Positions 49,751 to 58,735 of a stretch of 64,000 nucleotides of DNA are shown here, piece after piece. The stretch is from JAACFF01 sp963807975. GTDB taxonomy: Bacteria > Chloroflexota > Anaerolineae > Promineifilales > Promineifilaceae. The stretch covers positions 124,001-188,000 of the forward strand of contig CAWEDV010000001.1 of NCBI GenBank assembly GCA_963807975.1, in the 5' to 3' direction. Every line of letters begins with the position of its first letter. Within the stretch, counting starts at the first letter, position 1. The notes under the pieces were generated by a model, which worked only from the letters and a program-made list of their open reading frames with translations, was not told where the DNA came from and ran no database searches. The position numbers were made by a program, and so were the translations under genes.

Positions 49751-50811
49751 ATCGTTGACGGTAAGAAATAAAATCCAATCGCCAGGATGAGGAAGACGGC
49801 GATCAGCATCGCGCCTTCTAACCAGTTGCTGCGCCCGTCAATAGCCACCAGCGCAGCAATTACCGAGGCCGCGATCATGGCGATAATCTCTGGATGGTTG
49901 AAGACCAACGACATGGGGTTGCCCATAAGAAGGGATATGAAAACCAAAGCCGGCGCAACGAAAAGAGCGATTTGCAAGCTAGATCCAAGGGCAATAGAGA
50001 GGCTCAAATCCATCTGATCCTTCAAGGCTACCTGCACGGCAACCAAATGCTCGGCAACATTGCCAATCAGGGGCACAACAATAATACCGACGAAAAACTC
50101 GCTGAGATGCAGGGTTTCGGTCACAACGTCTAGGGAGCCAACCAGAAATTCACTCATGAGCGCCAGGCCAGCCACGGCCACGACCATCACCAACAACGCG
50201 CGGCTGACGGGCCAATGGGGACCAGTGTGGCTGGGTTCTATAGTAGCAGGTGAATGGCCTGAATCCACCTGGGGCTGGCGCAAGGAATAGAGGATAAAAA
50301 GAATGTAGAGGAAGAGCACAACGGCGGCTGTAGCCAAACTGAGATACTCGAGTCGCATAAAGTCTGATTCAATCTGTTCGCCAAATAGTGAGGGCACGCT
50401 GATCATGATCGCCGCCAAGATAACCAGCGTTGCGTCAATTCCTATGCGTTCACGGCTGAATTTTTGGATACCGTGCTTCAATCCGCCAAGCAGCAAACTC
50501 AGACCAAGGACAATCAGCAGGTTGCCCAATATGGAGCCAATGATTGAGGCTTTGACCAGGGCGATTTTGCCAGCAGAGATAGCCACGATGGTGATGATCA
50601 ATTCGGCCAGGTTGCCCAGGCTGGCATTTAGCAGCCCCCCAACCCGGGGTCCAGTACGCTCTGCCAGAACTTCAGTCGCCTCGCCTAAGACGCCTGCAAA
50701 TGGGATGATGGCCAATGCCGAGGTCACAAAAACGATCATGTCGCCCCAATGGAGGAGTTCGGCCAGGATGGCAATGGGAAGAAATAGAAAGAGTAAACGT
50801 ACACCACGCAT
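49747..50811 (-). CDS. Ca2+/H+ antiporter (CaX family)
   Basis: A 354-residue cation exchanger with about eleven membrane helices. The two alpha-repeats carry the conserved acidic signatures GNLAELIITIVAISAGKIALVKASIIGS and GNVAEHLVAVQVALKDQMDLSLSIALGS (shown in part), with the Glu residues that coordinate calcium. It exports Ca2+ in exchange for protons. The ATG at 50811 has AAGG at eight-base spacing; a GTG at 50820 would overlap this site. It ends inside the stop codon of the convergent GNAT gene. Confidence 0.92.
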   Translation of the reverse strand: MRGVRLLFLFLPIAILAELLHWGDMIVFVTSALAIIPFAGVLGEATEVLAERTGPRVGGLLNASLGNLAELIITIVAISAGKIALVKASIIGSILGNLLIVLGLSLLLGGLKHGIQKFSRERIGIDATLVILAAIMISVPSLFGEQIESDFMRLEYLSLATAAVVLFLYILFILYSLRQPQVDSGHSPATIEPSHTGPHWPVSRALLVMVVAVAGLALMSEFLVGSLDVVTETLHLSEFFVGIIVVPLIGNVAEHLVAVQVALKDQMDLSLSIALGSSLQIALFVAPALVFISLLMGNPMSLVFNHPEIIAMIAASVIAALVAIDGRSNWLEGAMLIAVFLILAIGFYFLPSTI

Positions 50812-50922
50812 ATTGTTCACCTTCGATTGGTTTTTTTATTTTCAATTGCAGTCCCGCTCGAACCAGTTCAGATGCAAGCACGAATAGAGAACGTTCTAGC
50901 GGGCGAACCGCTATTCGTCTAG

Positions 50923-52335
50923 CTAGCTGACGGCCACAGTCAGGCCGCCGGGAATGACTTTCATGGTTACCGGCGTGCGGGCAGTATATTCGCCATCCGT
51001 CCAAACGGGTTGGTCGGGGTCGGCATCAATGACGATCTCTTGGCCACGCCAGTAGTACATGCCAGCCGTATCGGTATCAAGATTGAAGAAACGAGACAAA
51101 GCGGCATCGGCACTCTTACTACTGCGGCTGATCATAAATATATCCAGATAGCCATCATCGACTTGGAATTGATTGCTGATGGAAAGTCCTGTACCTGCCT
51201 TGGCGGAATTGACCACGTAGCATTTATGCCCTCGAATTTCGATCTTTTCCCCATCAACGACCAATTGGTATGGAATATCCTGTATTTCTCTCAGGCGGCG
51301 AAGATCACGCTGTACATAGGCCAGCGTACCATATTTGTTTTTATCCTCGCGGCTGGTCTGTTCCTCGGGCTCAATTCCAGTAAATAGACGCTGGATGAAG
51401 TAATCATCGCCAACCCGAACGATATCGATTTTGCGCTTGTTATAGCTTGTGCAAAGCAGTTCGACGGCAAGCTTCAATGTTGTGGGAATGCTTAGCTCGT
51501 TGCCAAAGCCATTGCCCGTGCCACCAGGCAGGACACCCATGGTAACCCCGGTTCCCATCAGGCCATTGGCGATTTCATGCTGCGTACCATCTCCCCCGTA
51601 ACCAGCAACAAGATCGCAGCCCGCCTCCGCCGCGCGCCGGGCAAATTTGGTGGCATCGCCAAACTTCTTGGTGATGCTGATATCCCAATCGATGCCATAC
51701 TTATTGAACACAGCATTGAGTATGTTGATGATCGGCTGGTCTTTGCCAGATACAGGGTTGATAACGACGTGGATTTTCTTGTAAGGCACGGTCGTCTTTG
51801 CCTCTCCACCAGTATCCGCGGCCAAGGCCGTCAGCAGCGCGGCATATGCCTCTTCTGCCTGTTCGTCCATCTCCATCGCAGCATCCTGTGGCACGAGGGC
51901 GGTATAAACCTTGCCGTTGAGAGCCTCGACAAAACGCAAGGAAGATTCCTGTGGTTTGTCTTTGACAACGGCAATTATGGCTGAAGAACTCGGCCCTAAA
52001 GATCCAGTCACCTTGCCTAGGTGATCAGGAATCAGATCCCTCATATCTCGTCGCTTGGAACGATGATGTCCAACCACAGCGCCCAGTGATCCCAAGAGCA
52101 GCCCAGTGCCACCCGTGAGCAGACCAACCACACCACCAATCAATGCCCCACCAACGGTCCCCTTAATTGGGGTACGCCCGACATCTTTGACCAAAACCTT
52201 TTCATCTGCATCTTTTTGCATGACGACTGCAGAAACGACCCGAGTATCCTTCTTAGGCAGCTGCTCCAGCGCTGTTTCTGCTGTCTCAATGCTGTTAAAT
52301 ACTACCAATACCAAATAGAGACGTTTTTCGCTCAT
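50923..52335 (-). CDS. DUF1269-like domain fused to a diacylglycerol-kinase-type lipid kinase
   Basis: A 470-residue fusion protein. Residues about 3-160 resemble DUF1269: a strand-helix start (LYLVLVVFNSIETAETAL), a glycine-zipper membrane-active segment (GTVGGALIGGVVGLLTGG) and SSSAIIAVVKD. Residues about 185-470 are a DAGK catalytic domain with VVINPVSGK, the active GGDGT loop in YGGDGTQHEIANGL and PGGTGNGFGNEL. It should phosphorylate a lipid such as diacylglycerol or sphingosine at the membrane. ATG at 52335 has GGAG seven bases upstream. The fusion joins a membrane domain to a normally soluble kinase. Confidence 0.85.
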   Translation of the reverse strand: MSEKRLYLVLVVFNSIETAETALEQLPKKDTRVVSAVVMQKDADEKVLVKDVGRTPIKGTVGGALIGGVVGLLTGGTGLLLGSLGAVVGHHRSKRRDMRDLIPDHLGKVTGSLGPSSSAIIAVVKDKPQESSLRFVEALNGKVYTALVPQDAAMEMDEQAEEAYAALLTALAADTGGEAKTTVPYKKIHVVINPVSGKDQPIINILNAVFNKYGIDWDISITKKFGDATKFARRAAEAGCDLVAGYGGDGTQHEIANGLMGTGVTMGVLPGGTGNGFGNELSIPTTLKLAVELLCTSYNKRKIDIVRVGDDYFIQRLFTGIEPEEQTSREDKNKYGTLAYVQRDLRRLREIQDIPYQLVVDGEKIEIRGHKCYVVNSAKAGTGLSISNQFQVDDGYLDIFMISRSSKSADAALSRFFNLDTDTAGMYYWRGQEIVIDADPDQPVWTDGEYTARTPVTMKVIPGGLTVAVS

Positions 52336-52356
52336 TTCCAATCTCCATAAACTTAG

Positions 52357-52498
52357 TAGTGCTCTGTATAGTTGAATTGTGAAATTGCTAGATGCATGTC
52401 AATCCCGCGCAGACGGAAATCCACAAGTTTGGATACCTGCCGGCACAGGTATGGCAGACGGATGATGATTCTTCAACCTTTAGAATAGCAGAGCACTA
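52357..52498. repeat. 142-base interval bounded by 10-base inverted repeats (MITE-like)
   Basis: TAGTGCTCTG (52357-52366) and its exact complement CAGAGCACTA (52489-52498) bound a gene-free interval. The outermost TA at each end could be a duplicated TA target. No second copy was noticed in this window. Confidence 0.35.
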
Positions 52499-52522
52499 GC
52501 ACATTGTAGGCATGTAAGAATA

Positions 52523-52554
52523 AATCCCACAGAATGCTCGAACTCCGTGGGATT
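52523..52554 (-). terminator. Hairpin after the dehydrogenase-panB operon
   Basis: AATCCCAC (52523-52530) pairs with GTGGGATT (52547-52554) around a 16-base loop, about 30 bases after the last gene of the minus-strand operon. The T-rich stretch after it is short, so terminator strength is uncertain. Confidence 0.45.
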
Positions 52555-52581
52555 ATAGCATAGCTGCGGAGGGTTTGGTCG

Positions 52582-53850
52582 CTATTTAGCGTGCAGATTT
52601 TGGGCGGCGATGAAGGAAAGATGGTTCTCGGTCAACGCCCGGGCAGTCCTGTTGGTGGCATCAAATTTATCGAGGAAATTCAACGTCAGACTTTGCCAAT
52701 CGCCGGCGGAAATGATTTCCTCTTTGTCCCGAAAATAGTCCAGAATGTCCGAGGGGTAGTCACGCCCTTCTTCAACGCTTTGATCACCACCTTCATGCTT
52801 GGCAGAGATATTGGCCACATGACCGGCGATTTCCATCAGCTCTTGGCGGCGATTATAAGGTTGGCGAACAATGCTCTTCCAGGTTTCGGTGATGTGATGC
52901 TCAAATCGCACGACATCCTCAAAGCCCAGATCCTTGCGGAACTGCGCCGTGATTTCCATCGATTCGTTATTGATAGAATTACTCCAATTAAATCCGATCA
53001 GCGGCGAGGTTCCATCGTCACGTGCGAACAGCTTGGCGCCAATCAGGGTCCATAAGCCCGCATAAGGATTGTCATTGCCCATAAAGACGGAAATCTTGAA
53101 TTCGATATCGACCCCCAGGCGATGGAGCAGGTAGCCGAGCAGCACGGTGCCGGGATTGATATTTAATACCTGGCGGACACCATATTGGGTGTAATAGTAG
53201 AGAAATTCGTCCAGCCAGCGTAGGGCATGATCGTTGGGCTGCCCCACGCCACCAAAATAGCCGGTGATGGTCTCGGGACCCCCCAAATGCACGTTGGAGC
53301 CATCGGTGCCCTTAGTGTCCAAAGTCTCCACATAACTGGCGCCAATGATTTGCATGGCTGCCGCAAATGCGGGCAGATCACCATCTGCCTCCTGTTCTTT
53401 CATTTTACGCACGCGAATAAAACGGCCAGGAACCAGCTGCTCGTTGGCTATGGCTTGCTCCGCCATGATCTTTAACCAGGGGAAATACTGAGCTGCGCTA
53501 ATCTCCAGAGTCACCGCAAAATCATCGGCAAAACTCACAGAAGCGGCAGCATCTCCCAGTACTTTACGGCGGTAATCAGCTACGCTGATAAAAGACTGAT
53601 TGTCACGCTTTTCCTGAAGCCAGCGCAGATCTTCCAGGTATTGTGGCTGGACTTCTTCGACCCGTTTCATTAAGGCTGGGAGGGCACGCGCTGCAGCCGC
53701 TTGGGCATTGATCTCTTCCGGTGAGCCATACTTGGCCACGATGGCTAAGAACTCATTGATGACACGCATGTTGGGGTTCAACAAAATACCGTTTAAGGCA
53801 TCTAGGCGATCACTAGTAATCCGCAATCTTTCACGCAAATCTTTGCTCAT
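52582..53850 (-). CDS. Unknown protein encoded after panB
   Basis: A 422-residue soluble protein that I do not recognise. AAGGAGG precedes the ATG at 53850. The N-terminal 130 residues are helical and charged. The remainder alternates strands and helices with conserved-looking clusters: GGPETITGYFGGVGQPN, LNINPGTVLLGYLLHRLGVD, FMGNDNPYAGLW and LIGFNWSNSINNESME. The two asparagine/glycine-rich loops suggest a barrel-like enzyme. It starts 29 bases after panB and ends the operon of tyrosine phenol-lyase, dehydrogenase-CBS and panB, which suggests an enzyme of keto-acid, pantothenate or amino-acid metabolism. Confidence 0.75.
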   Translation of the reverse strand: MSKDLRERLRITSDRLDALNGILLNPNMRVINEFLAIVAKYGSPEEINAQAAAARALPALMKRVEEVQPQYLEDLRWLQEKRDNQSFISVADYRRKVLGDAAASVSFADDFAVTLEISAAQYFPWLKIMAEQAIANEQLVPGRFIRVRKMKEQEADGDLPAFAAAMQIIGASYVETLDTKGTDGSNVHLGGPETITGYFGGVGQPNDHALRWLDEFLYYYTQYGVRQVLNINPGTVLLGYLLHRLGVDIEFKISVFMGNDNPYAGLWTLIGAKLFARDDGTSPLIGFNWSNSINNESMEITAQFRKDLGFEDVVRFEHHITETWKSIVRQPYNRRQELMEIAGHVANISAKHEGGDQSVEEGRDYPSDILDYFRDKEEIISAGDWQSLTLNFLDKFDATNRTARALTENHLSFIAAQNLHAK

Positions 53851-53879
53851 TGTTGCCTCCTTAGGGCTTCGAACCGCGC

Positions 53880-54749
53880 TTAGAAATTCTCCGAACGGTG
53901 AACCATTTCACGCAGCTGGTCAAATTCATCATCTTTCATGCCAAAGTAATTATTCTTCTCTGGAAATGATTTATCTGTCACCTCTACGACATATTGCTTC
54001 AAACCATTCAGGATCAGTTCACCTGCGTTGCCGTAGACTTTGGCCATTCGCGGCGTAAACTTCGGATAAAGACCAAAAAGATCATGGTAAATAAGCAGCT
54101 GTCCATGCGCATCGGGTCCGGAGCCAAGGCTCATAATTATCGTTCCTTCAGCCCGCTCGGTGATCAACTTGCAGACGCGATCGGGGACAAGTTCTAGAAG
54201 GATGCCAACCGCGCCAGCCTCTTCGAGGGCTTTGGCATCGTCAACGATCTTCTTGGCCTGTTCCGCGCCTTTCCCCTGCAGTCGGAATCCGCCAAGGGCG
54301 CTGGCGCTTTGCGGTGTGAGTCCCAAATGTCCAAAGGCTGGTATTCCGGCGGCAGTTATGGCTCGCACGCGACCAGCCATCTCCGCCCCACCCTCCAGCT
54401 TGATGGCATCACAAGCAGCCTCGGCCATAAAACGTCCGGCATTGCGCACGGCCGTTTCGTCGCTGGGTTGGTAGCTCATGTACGGCATATCACCAATGAG
54501 GAAAACATTAGGCGCTCCGCGACGCACTGCCTGGGTGTGACGGATCATATCATTCATCGTCACTGGCAGAGTACTATCATAACCCAGCATAGTCATGCCC
54601 AGACTGTCCCCCACTAAGATCATATCAATACCCGCTCTATCCTGAAAATAGGCCGTCGGGTAATCGTAACAGGTTAACCAGGTAATAGGATCACCATCTG
54701 CCATTTTTTTGAATAGGAAGGGTAGTGTTACCTTTGTTCTCTCGTTCAT
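53880..54749 (-). CDS. panB: 3-methyl-2-oxobutanoate hydroxymethyltransferase
   Basis: A 289-residue PanB, which transfers a hydroxymethyl group from methylene-tetrahydrofolate to 2-ketoisovalerate to give ketopantoate, the first committed step to pantothenate and CoA. Family motifs are present: ITWLTCYDYPTAYFQDRAGID, LVGDSLGMTMLGYDSTLPVT with metal-binding Asp, LIGDMPYMSYQ and IKLEGG, and the C-terminal Glu in ILLELVPDRV. AAAGGAG precedes the ATG. It is sandwiched between an amino-acid dehydrogenase-CBS fusion (43 bases upstream) and an unknown gene, not next to panC, panD or panE. Confidence 0.96.
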   Translation of the reverse strand: MNERTKVTLPFLFKKMADGDPITWLTCYDYPTAYFQDRAGIDMILVGDSLGMTMLGYDSTLPVTMNDMIRHTQAVRRGAPNVFLIGDMPYMSYQPSDETAVRNAGRFMAEAACDAIKLEGGAEMAGRVRAITAAGIPAFGHLGLTPQSASALGGFRLQGKGAEQAKKIVDDAKALEEAGAVGILLELVPDRVCKLITERAEGTIIMSLGSGPDAHGQLLIYHDLFGLYPKFTPRMAKVYGNAGELILNGLKQYVVEVTDKSFPEKNNYFGMKDDEFDQLREMVHRSENF

Positions 54750-54792
54750 TGCGACTCCTTTGATTGATTTTCTTGCGACAGCATAAAGCTAT

Positions 54793-56661
54793 CTACTCTT
54801 TGGTCTGCAGCAAGCGGTACAGCGTACGCTGGGCCAACACATCACTGCTAACCACTCCAATAGCTGACTTGTTTTCTATGACCGGCAGAGCGGAGATATC
54901 ATGATACTCGAGCTTACGGACAACATCCAATATGGTTTCATCAGAGCAGGCAGCAACTACATCACGAGTCATTATGTCAGAGATTAGACTATTATTACTA
55001 TACGAAGCAGCCGATGCCTGAGTGATGTCGCGGTCCGTGACTACCCCAACAATCTCCTCAGAATCTGACAAGACGGCCAGCAAATCTCCTTTGCTGGCAA
55101 TTAACAGTTCGGCTGCCTCGCGAACGGTCTGGCTCTCCAAAATGGTTGGAATGTCAACCATTACATCAGCCACGGTTCGCCCTCCCTCGGAAGTGGCAAT
55201 ACGATCTATCGCGATCTGTTCTGCGGCCTCGCAAGGCAGCAGATCGGGATCGGCGACGAGTTTATCTACCAATTCACGCATATTACGCTGCACCACCTCA
55301 ACGAGCTTGGCACGACCTGCGGCACGTCGCTTTTCAGCTAAATGTGAGAATTCTGCTGCATGTCTAGACAACCATTCGTCAACTGCCTGACGATCACCCA
55401 GCATTTCTTCCGGTATCAAGAGATGTGTGGGTGGTTTAAGGAGCTGCTCTTGGGCAGCGTAAATAACACCTCCGGAATTTACCAGAAAATCAGTGGCTAT
55501 TAGGACACCCTTTTGCCAGTATACGGATCGTTCCATGCGCGATCTGGCAGCCCGGCGGTTTGGAGCCGGCGAGTATGTATTGGCCCCTTCGACAACCATT
55601 GTCCAATCGCCCATGCGATCGACCGTAATACTGGGACCAGAGGAATCGTCAACATCCAGATAGTTGGCAATTGGAGCAGCGGGGACAACACAATAAGCAG
55701 ACTCACGCAATAGGTCATCGCTCCAATTTGAGTACTTGGCCCCTGTGTGCTCTTCCTGGCTGATGACCTGCTGATAATAGGGTAAGGCCACGACGCCCTG
55801 ATCTTCTTGAATTCGAAGCATCTCGGAGACCGGTAGCCCCTCATCATTGTAAATATAACCGGAGGCGTCACTGATCCCAGTGATGCGCGGCGCATGATCG
55901 GGATCTTCCTCAGCCAACAGCCGCGCGGCATGAGTACCCACCGCCCCAAACCCTTGGATAAGAACCGTCAGATCTTCACGCCTAGGGACCGATAAGTCGG
56001 CAAATTGAGGCAAAACCTTGAGCCGCTCCATTTCCACGAGCAGCGTCTCGATGGCCACGACAACACCTTGTGCGGCGGCACCTAATTGGTCGATTCGATT
56101 TCCGCCCATGTCAACTGTCTTGGACAGCGCTCCAGTCAATCCATTTTCAATGGCAATGGTTTTCATATCGCTGTCATTCGTACCCACATCGGGACCTGGC
56201 AAGTAGATTTTGTGATAGCGCTGCAGCAAGCGGGCAAAGCCACGAATGACGGAGAGACGCACTTCTGGGGCAAGATCACTTTCAGCCACAATACCGCTCT
56301 TGCCCCCACCAAAAGGAAGATCGGCAGCGGCATTTTTCAGTGTCATGCCGCGAGCCAGATTATGGATAATGGCCGGCGTGACACCAGGCATCATGCGAAT
56401 CCCACCCATCGAAGGGCGACCCATGGCCATATTGTCGACCACCAGATAGCCGCCAATTTCCAATGGACTTTCTTCATCCCACATACACACGACCAATGAC
56501 GGGCCAAGCTTGTCAACTTCAATGCCGAGTCGCTGCAGTCGCTCCACATCTAAAGGGCGAAACTCCATATAGGCCAATGGGCCTTTCCGCTGCAGCCGGT
56601 TGCGCCATGTCTGTTCAGGCAGGGCGCTGCGCAGCAGTTCATTCATCTTCCTAGGTATCAT
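54793..56661 (-). CDS. Glu/Leu/Phe/Val dehydrogenase fused to a CBS-domain pair
   Basis: A 622-residue protein. The first 480 residues are an amino-acid dehydrogenase: substrate-site motifs MGGIRMMPGV and LPFGGGKSGIV with the catalytic Lys, GPDVGTNDSDM, and the NAD-binding motif IQGFGAVGTHAARLL. The last 126 residues are two CBS motifs (VADVMVDIPTILESQTVREA, GVVTDRDI, ISDIMTRDVVAAC, SALPVIENKSAIGVVS). Classic family members of about 420 residues lack CBS domains, which bind adenine nucleotides and act as energy sensors. Which amino acid it deaminates is not clear. ATG at 56661 has AGGTG seven bases upstream; a TTG at 56667 also exists. It follows the tyrosine phenol-lyase gene. Confidence 0.9.
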   Translation of the reverse strand: MIPRKMNELLRSALPEQTWRNRLQRKGPLAYMEFRPLDVERLQRLGIEVDKLGPSLVVCMWDEESPLEIGGYLVVDNMAMGRPSMGGIRMMPGVTPAIIHNLARGMTLKNAAADLPFGGGKSGIVAESDLAPEVRLSVIRGFARLLQRYHKIYLPGPDVGTNDSDMKTIAIENGLTGALSKTVDMGGNRIDQLGAAAQGVVVAIETLLVEMERLKVLPQFADLSVPRREDLTVLIQGFGAVGTHAARLLAEEDPDHAPRITGISDASGYIYNDEGLPVSEMLRIQEDQGVVALPYYQQVISQEEHTGAKYSNWSDDLLRESAYCVVPAAPIANYLDVDDSSGPSITVDRMGDWTMVVEGANTYSPAPNRRAARSRMERSVYWQKGVLIATDFLVNSGGVIYAAQEQLLKPPTHLLIPEEMLGDRQAVDEWLSRHAAEFSHLAEKRRAAGRAKLVEVVQRNMRELVDKLVADPDLLPCEAAEQIAIDRIATSEGGRTVADVMVDIPTILESQTVREAAELLIASKGDLLAVLSDSEEIVGVVTDRDITQASAASYSNNSLISDIMTRDVVAACSDETILDVVRKLEYHDISALPVIENKSAIGVVSSDVLAQRTLYRLLQTKE

Positions 56662-56725
56662 CTTCAATCACCTTTCCAGTTCTTAAGTCACCTGTCCAGT
56701 TTGTGTTCGATTCTCTAGCGGCACT

Positions 56726-58141
56726 TCAAGCAATTAGTTCAAATCTGGCTTGGAAGAATCGAAGATATTCAGGCTCATAAACAATTTTCAAGCCCTTGGT
56801 CTGATCCCGTACGTCAAAGATGGCTTTCACCGACTCCGCAACGACATCCATATGGGCTTGCGTATACACACGGCGCGGGATCGTCAGGCGCGTCAGCTCC
56901 AAGGCGGGATAGCGATGCCCTCCGGTCTCCGGATCGCGACCTGCGCTCACAATACCCCTTTCCATGCTGCGAACTCCAGAATCAAGATAGAGCTCAGCGG
57001 CAAGAGTCTGGGCCGGTAAATGGTCTTGCGGAATATGGGGATAGAACTGCTTGGCGTCTAGGAAAATGGCGTGTCCGCCCACAGGCTGGACGATAGGCAC
57101 ACCCCATTCCGTAAGCAGGCGGCCCAGATAGCGAATTTGCCGCACGCGGCTGCGGACATGATCATCTTCCACCGACTCGGTAATGCCGATGGCCAAGGCC
57201 TCCATATCACGCCCAGCCATACCCCCGTAAGTGTGAAGACCCTCGTAGACGACAACCATGTTGCGCGCTTTGTCGAAGATTTCGTGATCGTTAACTGCGA
57301 GCCACCCACCGATGTTGACCAAACTGTCCTTCTTGGCGCTCATCCAGGCGCCATCGGTGTAGCCGCAAAACTCACGCAAGATGGCAGCAATTGCTTGATC
57401 CCCGTAGCCATCTTCTCTTTCCTGAATGAAGAAGCAGTTCTCAACCATGCGCGTCGCATCCAGGTAAATACCAATACCTTGTTCATCACAGAACGCACGG
57501 AGCTGACGAACATTGGCCATGCTCACCGGCTGCCCGCCAGCCATATTGACGGTCCCAGCAAGGCTGACATAGGGGATATTCCCGGCGCCTACGCGATCAA
57601 TTAAGGCTTGAAGCTTCTGAATATCGACGTTACCTTTGAAGGGGTGCATACTGAGCGGATCATGGGCTTCGTCAATGATTACGTCCACGAAAGTCCCTCC
57701 CGCCAATTCCTGATGCAATCGGGTTGTGGTGAAGTACATATTCCCAGGAATATACATGCCTGGCTTGATGATTGCCTGGCTGATCAGGTGCTCGGCCCCA
57801 CGCCCTTGATGTGTCGGAACTATATACTTATAGCCATAGTAGCTCTGAACAGCTTCTTCGAGATGGTAAAAATTGCGGCTCCCAGCATAGGCTTCGTCAC
57901 CCATCATCATGCCCGCCCACTGGCGATCGCTCATGGCACTGGTGCCGCTGTCGGTGAGCAGATCAATGTAAACATCTGCCGCGCGGAGTAGAAATGTGTT
58001 GTGGCCTGCTTCTTTAAGCGCGGTCTCACGTTCTTCGCGGCTCACCATTTTAATGGGCTCAACCATCTTGATTTTCCATGGTTCAGCCCATGACCGGCGG
58101 CCAAACTGCTGCCCCATCGTTTGGGGCGTGTTTTGGGTCAT
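56726..58141 (-). CDS. tpl: Tyrosine phenol-lyase
   Basis: A 471-residue PLP enzyme of the tryptophanase/tyrosine phenol-lyase family. It splits tyrosine into phenol, pyruvate and ammonia. The PLP Lys is Lys271 in WMSAKKDSLVNIGG. The choice over tryptophanase rests on residues specific for the phenol-lyase branch: SAMSDRQWAGMMMGDEAYAG, the Thr-rich NMYFTTTRLHQE, Arg395 in SMERGIVSAGR (Arg381 of the Citrobacter enzyme, hydrophobic in tryptophanases) and the C-terminal Phe pair LRFFQARF. GGAGG precedes the ATG. It is the first enzyme after an Lrp-type regulator gene on the same strand and is followed by the amino-acid dehydrogenase-CBS gene. Confidence 0.9.
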   Translation of the reverse strand: MTQNTPQTMGQQFGRRSWAEPWKIKMVEPIKMVSREERETALKEAGHNTFLLRAADVYIDLLTDSGTSAMSDRQWAGMMMGDEAYAGSRNFYHLEEAVQSYYGYKYIVPTHQGRGAEHLISQAIIKPGMYIPGNMYFTTTRLHQELAGGTFVDVIIDEAHDPLSMHPFKGNVDIQKLQALIDRVGAGNIPYVSLAGTVNMAGGQPVSMANVRQLRAFCDEQGIGIYLDATRMVENCFFIQEREDGYGDQAIAAILREFCGYTDGAWMSAKKDSLVNIGGWLAVNDHEIFDKARNMVVVYEGLHTYGGMAGRDMEALAIGITESVEDDHVRSRVRQIRYLGRLLTEWGVPIVQPVGGHAIFLDAKQFYPHIPQDHLPAQTLAAELYLDSGVRSMERGIVSAGRDPETGGHRYPALELTRLTIPRRVYTQAHMDVVAESVKAIFDVRDQTKGLKIVYEPEYLRFFQARFELIA

Positions 58142-58198
58142 AATGCCTCCAAAAACAAAATGAGGAAAGAATCTTGCATTCTTCCCTTTGACTTGTGA

Positions 58199-58699
58199 CT
58201 ATTCTTCATCCAGACCATCGCCCAGTGGCAGTGACGTAGACGCCTTTATTTCCTCAAGCACCAAGCTTGTGTAGATTCGAGCAACACCAGGAATTGGTGT
58301 CAGCTTTTGCTCAACAAAACGCTGTAATTCCTTACGATTACGCACAACTATTCTCAGTAAGTAGTCGAACTCACCCGTTACATGGTAACAATCTAAGACT
58401 TCGGGAAGTTCACTCACGCTCTTGCGAAATCCGGACAATTCTTGCGGTCCATGCATACGCAAACTGATGCTAACAAAGCAGGTCATATCGAAGCCCATTT
58501 TTTCTTGGTCAAGAAGGGCTACATAGCGCTTGATATAACCATGAGACTGCAAGCGCCGCAGTCTGGCGTGGGTGGCAGGTGGCGAAAGTTCGATGCGGTT
58601 GGCCAATTCGACATTGCTAATGCGTCCATCCTCCTGAACTTCGCGCAGGATGTCCATATCAGTTTTGTTGAGTTCGAGTAATTTTGAATTTTCAGTCAT
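58199..58699 (-). CDS. Lrp/AsnC-family transcriptional regulator
   Basis: A 166-residue regulator. Residues 10-70 form the helix-turn-helix (NKTDMDILREVQEDGRISNV and ANRIELSPPATHARLRRL). The RAM effector-binding domain follows (about 80-155, FVSISLRMHG and VLDCYHVTGEFDYLLRIVV). Family members sense amino acids and control their use. The promoter (58736-58764) and an inverted repeat next to the start point suggest autoregulation. The tyrosine phenol-lyase gene starts 57 bases downstream on the same strand, so this regulator probably controls that operon in response to an amino acid. Confidence 0.93.
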   Translation of the reverse strand: MTENSKLLELNKTDMDILREVQEDGRISNVELANRIELSPPATHARLRRLQSHGYIKRYVALLDQEKMGFDMTCFVSISLRMHGPQELSGFRKSVSELPEVLDCYHVTGEFDYLLRIVVRNRKELQRFVEQKLTPIPGVARIYTSLVLEEIKASTSLPLGDGLDEE

Positions 58700-58710
58700 G
58701 AATAGATTCT

Positions 58711-58723
58711 AATACAATGTATT
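58711..58723. promoter_or_regulatory. Inverted repeat AATACA-A-TGTATT, likely Lrp autoregulatory site
   Basis: Six-base arms with a one-base centre lie 6-18 bases after the predicted start of the Lrp-type regulator transcript. Its position fits a repressor operator; the sequence is AT-rich as Lrp/AsnC sites are. Confidence 0.45.
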
Positions 58724-58735
58724 ATTCTATCATTT

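Noticed and set aside
58142..58198. Leader-peptide attenuation like tnaC before tyrosine phenol-lyase
   Set aside because: The 57-base interval has a small hairpin and T-rich stretch but no leader peptide frame with Trp or Tyr codons.
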